Shown: in pieces, positions 24,455 to 32,231 of the stretch
Layout: each line of letters opens with the position of its first letter
Position numbering within the stretch: position 1 is the stretch's first letter
DNA from: an uncultured Kushneria sp.
Lineage (GTDB): Bacteria; Pseudomonadota; Gammaproteobacteria; Pseudomonadales; Halomonadaceae
Direction of reading: 5' to 3'
Length of the DNA: 64,000 nucleotides
Assembly (NCBI RefSeq): GCF_947497025.1
Contig: NZ_CANMFC010000002.1
Span: forward strand, 372,001 to 436,000
The notes under the pieces: model-generated
The model's input: the letters and a program-made list of their open reading frames with translations, nothing else
The model's database searches: none
Told to the model about the DNA's origin: nothing
Position numbers and translations under genes: made by a program

Positions 24455-26627
24455 ATGAAAAAGCCATTCTGCGGTCGGCGCCCACGCCGTACCGGTCCTG
24501 CCGGTCGTCACGCTCTGACATTGGTGACCACCGGCGCCTGCCTGATGACGCCCGCGATCGCTCAGGCCGATGCGGCCATCGATACCCTCACCGTCACGGC
24601 GACCAGCCTTTACGACAACGTCGGCTATACCCGGCGCACTACCGGGGCCGGCACGCGGATGAATCTGGCCCCGAAGGAGATTCCGCAAACGGTCAGCATC
24701 ATGACCGAACAGCGCATCAAGGATCAGAACCTCGAGACGATCGAAGACGCCCTTGTGAATACCACCGGCGTTTCGGCCCGACGCATCGACAGCGACCGGG
24801 TCCGCTTTTCCGCCCGCGGTTTTGATATCAACAGCTATCAGTACGATGGCATCCCGACGCTCAATACCGACAGCCGCTGGTACTTCGGCGAAGGCGCGCA
24901 GAATACGGCGATCTACGACCGGATTGAGGTGGTCAAAGGCGCCAACGGACTAATGACCGGTGCCGGCAACCCGGGCGCCTCGGTCAACTTTGTACGCAAG
25001 CACGCCGACAGTCGTGAGCTGACCGGTTCTGTCTCCGGCACGCTGGGACAAAAAGCGCGGCGTGGTGGATGTCACTACCCCGCTGACCGCCTCCGGCGAC
25101 GTTCGCGTCCGTTTTATCGGCGGCTATGAGGATCGTGACAGCTATCTGGACCGCTACGGCAGCCGCAAAAAGTTCGACTACGGCATCATTGATGCCGATG
25201 TCACCGACAACACCACCGTCTCGGTGGGCTATGACTATCAGAACACCCATAACAGCTCGCCCACCTGGGGCGGCTTCCCGCTGTGGTATGGCGATGGCGG
25301 GAGCACCGACTATACCCGCTCATTCAGCGTGGCGCCGGACTGGTCCTATTACGACTTTGAGTCGGAAAAGGTCCTTGCCATGCTCGAGCACCGCTTTGGC
25401 AATGACTGGCAGCTACACGGCACCGCCACGCATGAGAAAACCGAGGCCGACAGCAAGCTGGCCGCACCCTATTACGAGCCCTTTTTCTCCTCACCCAATC
25501 GCGAAACCGGGCAGGGCAGTTTCTTCTATACCGGCTGGAATCGCGGCGAGCGCAAGGTTGATTCGGTCGATGTTTACGCCAATGGCCCCTTTGAGCTGAT
25601 GGGGCGAGCGCATGAGCTGGTCATCGGCGGCAGCTACGCAGACCAGAGCAACGACTACGACAATCGCTTCATCGATGCTTCGATGTCGGTGATCTCGACA
25701 ACTGGAACGGCACTGCACCCAATACGGGTTGGGGCAGCTTCGCCCCGCTCGAGCGCGTCAGCACTCGGCAGAAATCCATCTACACGGCCGCCAGACTCTC
25801 TTTGAGTGACCCGCTGACGCTGATTGTCGGCGCGCGCTACACCGACTGGCGCGGCAGAACCTGGTCAGCCGGCGTGGGCAACGATTCGCAGAGCCAAAGC
25901 GATGTCACGCCCTACGGCGGGCTGATTTATGACATCAATGATGTCTGGTCGGTTTATGCCAGCTATACCGAAATCTTCCAGCCGCAGAGCTATCGCCTGG
26001 AAGGCGGCAACGGCTATCTCGATCCCCTCACGGGCAAAAACTACGAAACCGGCGTCAAGGCGGCCTGGTTTGACGGCCTGGTCAATGCTTCCTTCTCGGT
26101 CTTCCGGCTCGAGCAGGACAACGTGGCCGATATCGTCGGAATTCCCGGCTCCTTCGTCACCACAGCGACGCCGGTCAGCGACGCCGGTCAGCGATGTGGT
26201 CAGCGAAGGGTTCGAGGCCGAAATCACCGGTGCGGTGACTGAAAACCTCGACATGACGGCCGGCTTTACCCACTACACGGCGACCTCGGCCCAGGGCGAT
26301 TTCAATCCGGACCGGCCGCGCACTCAGGCGAACCTGTTTGCCAGCTACCGCGTGCCGCAGCTTGAGCCGCTGACCGTGGGTGGCGGATTCAACTGGCAAA
26401 GCCATATCCTTGAGCGCGACGTGCCGGGGCCACAGGGCGATGAAAAGGTCGAGCAGGGCAGCTACACGCTGGTCAACCTGTTCGGACGCTACGCCTTCAC
26501 ACCGGATCTCTCCTTGCAGGTCAACGTGCGTAATCTCTTTGACAAGAAGTACTACAGCTATCTCGACGGCTACGGCGTTTACGGCGAGCCAATGAACATC
26601 ACCTCTACGCTGACGTACTCGTTCTAA
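24455..26627 (+). pseudogene. TonB-dependent siderophore receptor 2, three frameshifts
   Basis: The pieces together cover a full-length receptor: signal peptide and plug (frame of 24455, with TVSIMTEQRIKDQN and VVKGANGLMTGAGNPGAS), a barrel part from about 25060 (VDVTTPLTASGDVRVRFIGG), another from about 25680 (VGDLDNWNGTAPNTGWGSF) and a last one from about 26190 ending in STLTYSF. The frame changes three times. The first break (near 25048) looks like an 8-bp deletion between CTGGGA repeats, because GTLG should continue SWDKKRG. The second (about 25670-25680) is a net one-base loss. The third is a 13-bp tandem duplication at 26163-26194; removing one copy restores TPVSDVVSEGFEAE. A functional protein is not expected. 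Confidence 0.88.
26163..26194 (+). repeat. 13-bp tandem duplication that breaks receptor 2
   Basis: CGACGCCGGTCAG at 26166-26178 is repeated exactly at 26179-26191, with the identity extending a few bases on both sides. Thirteen is not a multiple of three, so the duplication alone shifts the frame, and deleting one unit rejoins the two frames precisely. Confidence 0.95.
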
Positions 26628-26646
26628 CCCCTTCGAAATAACGAAT

Positions 26647-26674
26647 ACGGCCGACCATTCTGTCGGCCGTTTTT
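26647..26674 (+). terminator. Rho-independent terminator after receptor 2
   Basis: ACGGCCGAC and GTCGGCCGT form a nine-base-pair stem around a six-base loop, followed by TTTTTATT. Confidence 0.85.
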
Positions 26675-26738
26675 ATTCGTGTTCGCTTAAGTGAGCGCGC
26701 TACACTGGGGCCACCGTCATGGTTGTGGAGCCCTGAAA

Positions 26739-27106
26739 ATGCCCACCGGCCCGCTCGTTACGCTTGCCCGCTTTACCTGGCCCATGAGGCTCGGCTGTTC
26801 AAGGGGTTATTGGAATCCAGAGGCCTTACGGCCTTCATAGCGGATGAGCATCTGATCACGATGCAATGGATGTGGGAGACCGCGCTCGGAGGGGTGAAGG
26901 TGCAGGTGCCGCCGCAGGAGCTCGATGACGCTCGTGAGGTGCTTATCGATTACCGGGCACATCGACTGGCCATGCCCTCATTTGAGCCCGACGCTTCGAC
27001 CCCACGCAGTGCCACACACTTTAACGGCTGGCGGGCGCTGGCGATTGCCTGCTGGGCGGCGACGGGCGTGGTGTTTCCGGTGCCCTCATCAAGGGGGAGG
27101 GCATGA
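26739..27106 (+). pseudogene. DUF2007-type protein with one-base frameshift
   Basis: From the ATG at 26739 the frame reads PLVTLARFTWP, then turns to nonsense. The next frame continues HEARLFKGLLESRGLTAFIADE and GGVKVQVPPQELDDAREVL, which is the DUF2007 (putative signal-transducing) domain. Joining the two across 26779-26786 with one added base gives a continuous LARFTWPHEARLFKGLLES. A C-terminal hydrophobic stretch (ALAIACWAATGVVFPV) follows. A TTG-started frame from 26723 covers the domain but has a nonsense N-terminus. Function of the family is unknown. Confidence 0.7.
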
Positions 27107-27167
27107 AAGCGCTTGAGTGATCCATGGCGCGTTATATATCCAGGACCAACACACAAAAGGCATTCCC

Positions 27168-27463
27168 ATGACAGGCGATGCCCTCAACGTCACCATTGCT
27201 CTGGCACAGCCGCCGGGTATGAGGCAGATGCAGCGCTGCTGGCCGGCATCGCTCAGCGTCATCAGCTCCAGGTGCTGCTTTCCAATCATGTTTCTCATAC
27301 CGGCGGCTGGCAGACCTGGGGCAAAAGCGGCGGCTGGAATGCCCGCGGCGAACGCGTCATCGGCGCGCAGGGCAGTGATGCCGGTCTGGTGCTCTGCACG
27401 ATCAGAGACGGGGTGCTGGCGCGTACTTCTGGGAGCGTTGTCTCGTTGGAAGGCGCTGCCTGA
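27168..27463 (+). pseudogene. Carbon-nitrogen hydrolase (nitrilase family) remnant
   Basis: The first 14 codons (MTGDALNVTIALAQ) look like a nitrilase-family N-terminus. After PPG the other frame takes over with YEADAALLAGIAQRHQLQVL, LLSNHVSHTGGWQTWGKSGG and WNARGERVIGAQGSDAGLVL, which is the family's C-terminal third. Roughly 150 residues in the middle, carrying the Glu-Lys-Cys triad, are missing and the join is out of frame. The gene is dead. It lies between the DUF2007 remnant and the cobalamin riboswitch. Confidence 0.75.
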
Positions 27464-27570
27464 CGCGTCGGGCCCGCGGCCGAATCTGAGTGTCAGGACG
27501 ATAGCCACTTAATCAGCAAATGCTTTAAAAAGCATTGCCTTCGCTGTGCCCGGGAGGCATAGAATGCCGG

Positions 27571-27742
27571 GGTCATGGTTTCAAGACGGCCTTGCCGTCT
27601 TGAATGAAAAGGGAACGTGGAGCGATCAGCTATAAGCCACGGCTGCCCCCGCAACTGTAAGCGCCGAGCCTGCCTCATACGCCACTGGGATATCCGGGAA
27701 GGTGAGGCAAGGGTGATGACGCGCAAGCCAGGAGACCTGCCA
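27571..27742 (+). ncRNA. Cobalamin (AdoCbl) riboswitch
   Basis: The class core is clear: AAAAGGGAACGTGG, then GCCACGGCTGCCCCCGCAAC (B12 box side), then CACTGGGATATCCGGGAAGG and finally GATGACGCGCAAGCCAGGAG with ACCTGCC. The 5' hairpin CAAGACGGCCTTGCCGTCTTG opens the domain. It controls the CbiM-type permease 55 bases downstream; cobalamin binding should lower expression of cobalt uptake. Confidence 0.95.
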
Positions 27743-27766
27743 TGTCGACCCCAATCCATCACATCC

Positions 27767-27783
27767 CTGCACGGTGGGTGCAG
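27767..27783 (+). promoter_or_regulatory. Hairpin at the cbiM ribosome-binding site
   Basis: CTGCACGGTGGGTGCAG is a perfect six-base-pair stem with a five-base loop and stands one base before AAGGA. It probably serves as the translational expression platform of the riboswitch, since no T-tract follows. Confidence 0.55.
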
Positions 27784-27796
27784 CAAGGATCATTCC

Positions 27797-28477
27797 ATGC
27801 ATATCGAACCGGGCGTCGTCACGGGCGCTAAAATCCTCCTGAGTTATGCCACCGCCATCGGGGCCTTCGGGCTGACGGCGCATCTGGCGCGGCGCACGCT
27901 GGAAGCCAGCGGTGTCATGGCACTGGTTAGTCGCAGTCTTGTGGCGACGCTCTGTGTCTTCTGTTTTTTTGAGGTGTTGCCCCATCACGCCATCGGTGTT
28001 TCCGAAGTCCATCTGATTCTGGGCTCAACCCTGTTGCTGCTGTTTGGCGCCGGGCCCACGGCCATTGGTCTGGCGCTGGGGCTTTTGATTCAGGGGCTCT
28101 TTTTTGCGCCGTTTGATCTGCCTCAGTACGGCATGAACGTCACGACCCTGATCGTGCCGCTTTGGGGCATCAATGCTCTGGCCGGACGCCTGATTCCACA
28201 CGATACCCCTTACGTCGATGTGACCTACAAACAGGCGCTGGCACTGTCGACCACCTACCAGGGCGGCATCGTGCTCTGGGTTGCCTTCTGGGCCTTTTAT
28301 GGCGAAGGATTCTCCGCACAGAGCCTGACCGAGGTCAGTACGTTCGGGGTGGCCTACATGAGCGTGGTCATTCTGGAACCCCTGATCGACCTTGGCGTAC
28401 TCGCACTCGCCAAAACCTTTTACGGGATCACGCGAGGGACACTGTTCAACGCCCGGCTTCATCGCACCGTGCTTTAG
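27797..28477 (+). CDS. cbiM: Energy-coupling factor permease, CbiM-type cobalt transporter
   Basis: The start at 27797 follows AAGGA; upstream codons lie in the riboswitch. The 226-residue membrane protein begins MHIEPGVVTGAKILLSYATA (the N-terminal His of CbiM/NikM proteins binds the metal) and has about six helices with LPHHAIGVSEVHLILGSTL and GPTAIGLALGLLIQGL. CbiM usually works with CbiN, CbiQ and the ATPase CbiO, none of which is next to it. It is therefore a solitary S-component or uses a distant module. Riboswitch control argues for cobalt uptake. Confidence 0.88.
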   Translation: MHIEPGVVTGAKILLSYATAIGAFGLTAHLARRTLEASGVMALVSRSLVATLCVFCFFEVLPHHAIGVSEVHLILGSTLLLLFGAGPTAIGLALGLLIQGLFFAPFDLPQYGMNVTTLIVPLWGINALAGRLIPHDTPYVDVTYKQALALSTTYQGGIVLWVAFWAFYGEGFSAQSLTEVSTFGVAYMSVVILEPLIDLGVLALAKTFYGITRGTLFNARLHRTVL

Positions 28478-28500
28478 GAATTGTCTGCCGACAAGATGGC

Positions 28501-28530
28501 AAAAGCCCACCGAATGGTGGGCTTTTTATT
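28501..28530 (+). terminator. Rho-independent terminator after cbiM
   Basis: AAAAGCCCACC, loop GAAT, GGTGGGCTTTTTATTT: a nine- to eleven-base-pair stem with a good T-tract. It also faces the 3' end of the converging LysR remnant. Confidence 0.9.
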
Positions 28531-28561
28531 TGGTGTGGTCCGGTGGCGACGGGAACCGTTT

Positions 28562-29504
28562 TCAGCGGGTGCTGCGGGTCTCATCATCGAATACGGCGGC
28601 CTCGGCCAGCAGCCAGTCCATAAAACGTGCCACGGCCGGTGGCGCCTCGCCGGTGGCCGGCGTCAACAGGTCGTAGGTCATGGGGGAGGCGAGGACATGC
28701 TGCTCGCCAAAGGGGCGCACCAGCACGCCGCTTTTCAGCCGGTCCGCCGCAACAGGGTGAGTGGCCAGCATGATGCCGCGGCCGGCGATGGCCTGGTCCA
28801 TGGTCAGACCGGACACCGAATAACGACGCTGCGTCGGTGATACCCGATCGGCCACGCCGGTGGCTCTGAGCCAGGCCTGCCAGCCAGGGAAATTGATGCC
28901 CTGCGAAGGCCAGGCCACTTCCAGCAGGGTGTGATGGGCCAGGTCGGCGGGCCTCATGGGCCGGCCGTGCTGTTTGAGCAGTGAGGGGGCGCAGACGGGG
29001 AACAGCTCATCGCCTAACAGCCGGTAACTCGTCACGTCCGGCCAGGGGCCGCGGCCATAGCGTATCGCCAGACGCGCCCCGTTGCCTCGCCAGGTGGGGA
29101 CGATCAGGGTGTCACTGGACTCCAGCGAAATATCGAGACCGCCAATGTGAGCCTCAAATGTGGCCAGCCGTGGCAGCAGCCACAGCTGCAGGAAGGTGGG
29201 GGGCGCTGAGCGTCAGCAGCGGAGTCTGTCGTGCACTCTCCCGCGCGGTCGCGACACCCGCCGCGATGTGCTCAAGGCCGCTGTCGATGTCCTGGGCCAG
29301 TTGCCGCCCGATCTCGTTGAGCTGTACCCCGTTGGCATGTCTCTCAAAAAACGTAACGCCGAGCCGGTCTTCGAGTTGTTTGATCTGACGGCTGACCGCA
29401 CCGGGCGTCACCCCCAGCCTATTGGCAGCGTGCTTGAAGCTCTGCGTGCGGGCCGCCTCGACAAAGGCGCGCAGCGCATTCAGGGGGAGGCGTTCAATCT
29501 TCAT
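28562..29504 (-). pseudogene. LysR family regulator (GcvA-like), frameshifted
   Basis: The N-terminal part (MKIERLPLNALRAFVEAART, then the helix-turn-helix FKHAANRLGVTPGAVSRQIK) is in one frame from 29504. The effector domain (RLLGDELFPVCAPSLL, WLRATGVADRVSPTQRRYS, MDQAIAGRGIMLATHPVAAD) continues in another to 28562. The switch lies at a run of six G at 29198-29203 (plus strand), where SAPPTFLQLWLLPRL should be read; one base too many or two too few explains it. It is divergent from the EamA exporter, which it may have controlled. A truncated DNA-binding protein could still be made. Confidence 0.82.
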
Positions 29505-29599
29505 GGGTTGAGTTTTCCTGAGCCTTGATCCCCAGATTAATCGTTTGGCGACGGCCCCGGCAAATGCTCCACTGAAGCCTGTGACTGACAGGAGGCCAT

Positions 29600-30529
29600 A
29601 TGCAGAACACCGGACAGGCAACGCCCACTCTATCGACAGACAGCAGATCGGTACGCCGGCGGCTGGACCTGCAGGCCAGCGCCCTGATGGTGCTGTTCTG
29701 CATTGTGCTGGGGGCTCAGCAGGTGGCCATCAAGATGGTGGCCGAGGACATGTCACCACTGTCACAGGTAGCGCTGCGTTCATCGCTTGCGGCCGTGCTG
29801 GTAGCGGCGCTGGCCTGGTGGCAGGGCATTCGGCTGCGCGATATGCGGGCGCATATCGGTCCGGGCGTGCTGGTGGGGGTGGGATTTGCCGCGGAGTTCT
29901 TGTTTGTCGCCTGGGGGCTCAACCATACGCTGGCCTCGCACATGTCGGTGTTTCTCTATACGGCACCCGTCTTTGCGGCCGTGGGGCTGCATTTATGGGT
30001 GCCGGGCGAGCAGCTAACGCGACGTCAGTGGATCGGGGTGGCCCTGGCCTTTGGCGGTATGGTGCTGGCCATGGCGCCGGATACTGATATTGACAACGCC
30101 GGCGACATTCTGCGGGGTGATCTACTGGGTCTGCTGGCCGGTCTTGCCTGGGCGGCCACGACGCTGGTGATCCGTCGTTCATCGCTTTCCGAGGCGCCGC
30201 CGGTCCAGACATTATGCTATCAGCTGACCGTTGCGGGTCTGCTGTTGCTGCCCGCCACGATACTGCTGGGCGATTTTGGGCGTATTCAGTTCACGGGCGC
30301 AGCGCTCGCCAGCCTGACCTTCCAGACGCTGGTCATCTCCTTTGCCGCACTGCTTTTGTGGTTCGCACTGCTCCGGCGCTACTTTGCCTCGCAACTGGGG
30401 ATCTTTTCGTTTCTATCCCCGATTTTTGGCGTGCTGTTCGGGGCGTTCTTGCTCGGCGAGCCCCTGACGATCAACTTCCTGGCGGGCGGAGTGCTCTTGC
30501 TGGTCGGTCTGGTTGTCGTGACGCGATAG
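29600..30529 (+). CDS. EamA/DMT family transporter
   Basis: The 309-residue protein has ten hydrophobic helices in two EamA repeats, with conserved spots LGAQQVAIKMVAED, VALRSSLAAVLVAAL, ASHMSVFLYTAPVFAA, GLLAGLAWAATTLVIRRSS and FLSPIFGVLFGAFLLGEPL. DMT proteins export or import small metabolites at the inner membrane; the substrate is not predictable. An ATG with AGGAGG before it is at 29600. The divergent LysR gene next to it is broken, so control may have been lost. Confidence 0.9.
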   Translation: MQNTGQATPTLSTDSRSVRRRLDLQASALMVLFCIVLGAQQVAIKMVAEDMSPLSQVALRSSLAAVLVAALAWWQGIRLRDMRAHIGPGVLVGVGFAAEFLFVAWGLNHTLASHMSVFLYTAPVFAAVGLHLWVPGEQLTRRQWIGVALAFGGMVLAMAPDTDIDNAGDILRGDLLGLLAGLAWAATTLVIRRSSLSEAPPVQTLCYQLTVAGLLLLPATILLGDFGRIQFTGAALASLTFQTLVISFAALLLWFALLRRYFASQLGIFSFLSPIFGVLFGAFLLGEPLTINFLAGGVLLLVGLVVVTR

Positions 30530-30551
30530 AGAATGGCGTGCTGTCTTCATT

Positions 30552-30587
30552 CAAGCTCAGGGGCACACCCAAGCTCAGGGGCACACC
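30552..30587 (+). repeat. 18-bp perfect tandem duplication after the EamA gene
   Basis: CAAGCTCAGGGGCACACC occurs twice in direct succession (30552-30569 and 30570-30587) in the short gap before the aldehyde dehydrogenase terminator. Confidence 0.95.
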
Positions 30588-32217
30588 GAAAAGCGTTCGC
30601 GTGATCCCGGCATGGCAGCACAAAAAAGCCCACCAAAAGGTGGGCTTACAGGTCTCATGGGAAAGACCCACCCCACGCCGTTGCCATACCCCATCGCCAC
30701 GCTTGCCTGCCCGCCGGTTTCCCCCCAGACGCTCTGGGGCAGGGTGTACTCCTTCAGGCCATCCAGACCGCTGGAGCGCCCAAAGCCGCTGTCGCCGAAG
30801 CCGCCAAACGGCGACATGACGTTGATCGCCTTGTAGCTGTTGATCCAGATTGTGCCGGCCCGCAGCTTGCCGGCCACGCGATGGGCGCGGGCGACATCCT
30901 GTGTCCAGACAGCACCGGCCAGCCCAAAGCGGGTGGCATTGGCAAGGCGGATGGCCTCGGCTTCGTCATCGAAGGGCATGGCGACCAGCACCGGACCGAA
31001 CACCTCCTCGCAGGCAATGGCTATGTCGGGGGTCACATCGGCCAGAATGGTAGGCGCCAGATAGTAGCCGCCGGTCCCTTCGGGCAGCCCCTGTGGGCGA
31101 TGGCCGCCGGTCATGAGGCGGGCGCCGGATTCGATCGCCGTATTGATCATGGCCATGACCCGTTCGAACTGCCGGGCGTTTTGAAGCGGTCCCATGCGGG
31201 TGGCATCGTCTTCCGGCAGCCCCACCGGAATCTGTGCCGCGGCGCGTCCCAGTCGTTCAACGACCTCATCGAAGATGTCGCGCTGAATCAAAAGACGTGA
31301 TCCCGCCACACAGTTCTGCCCGGCAGCGGCAAAAATGGCGGCCTGAGCGCCGGCCACGGCGTCATCGAGTCTGGCGTCATTGAAAATGATGTTGGCGGAT
31401 TTGCCGCCGAGCTCCAGCACGCTGGCACCAGGCGGCGCGCGCCGGCCTGCGCAATCAGGCGGCCGCTTTCCGGCGAGCCAACAAACACCAGCTTCGAGAT
31501 GCCGTCATGATCGGTCAGGGCGGCACCGGTGGTCGGGCCCACGCCGTTGATGATGTTGATCAGCCCTTTGGGCAGCCCGCCGCTTTCCAAAAGCCTTGCG
31601 ATCACGACCGAGGTGAAGGGCGTCAGCTCCGAGGGCTTGAGCACGGCCGCGTTACCGGCCGCCAACTGCCAGGCGCAGGTGAACATCGGCGCATTCCAGG
31701 GCGTGATCTGACCGACCACGCCATAGGGCACGTGGCGCACATAGTTAAGATGCGAGGTGGGCACCGGGATCACTTCGCCATGCTGTTTGTCACACCAGCC
31801 GGCGTAGTACTCGAACATTTCGCGCACCTTGCCGACCTCGCCTCGACAGTCGCTGATCGGCTTGCCGGCCACCACGCTTTCCAGCTGCGCCAGTGACTCT
31901 TCCTGTCCTTCCAGCGCCCGAATGGCGGCATTCATGTGTCGGCCGCGGGTGCTGGCGGTCAGGCCCATCCATTCGATCTGTGCACGCGTGCCGGCGCTGA
32001 CGGCTCGTTCAACCAGGGTCTGGCCGGCATCGAAGTAGCTCACCAGTGGCTGACCGGTAACCGGGTTGTGCAGCGTGATCGATTCGCCCTGGCCGATGAC
32101 GGCCTCGCCGTCGATCCAGTTGGTGGCCGGGGCCTCGTCGTGAGACAGGCCAAAGTGATCCAGCAGGGTCTCAAGGCGCGCCCTTGCGCGCTCGTTCAGT
32201 GCAGAAGGGGTCGACAT
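30575..32217 (-). pseudogene. Aldehyde dehydrogenase, frameshifted
   Basis: From 32217 the frame encodes the N-terminal half (NWIDGEAVIGQGESITLHNP, VVGQITPWNAPMFTCAWQLA, NAAVLKPSELTP, KLVFVGSPESGRLIAQAGARR). At about 31420-31424 one base is missing: RRLVPACW should read on as RRLVPAVLELGGKSANIIFN. The second frame holds the rest: catalytic Cys in AAGQNCVAGSRL, EEVFGPVLVAM and NSYKAINVMSPFGGFGDSGF. The second frame also lacks a normal stop and runs through the terminator hairpin to 30575. The gene follows the broken 3-hydroxyisobutyrate-type dehydrogenase in an apparent operon. Substrate probably a betaine-aldehyde or semialdehyde type compound; unresolved. Confidence 0.88.
30622..30647 (-). 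terminator. Rho-independent terminator of the DUF3100-dehydrogenase operon
   Basis: AAGCCCACC, loop of four, GGTGGGCTT, with a T6 tract on the minus strand. The stem is almost the same as that of the cbiM terminator at 28501. The shifted aldehyde dehydrogenase frame reads through it. Confidence 0.85.
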
Positions 32218-32231
32218 GACAGCATTTCCTG

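Noticed and set aside
27519-27536. AATGCTTT-AA-AAAGCATT palindrome before the riboswitch as a terminator
   Set aside because: The stem is AT-rich and short, with no T-tract after it; it may only be part of the promoter region.
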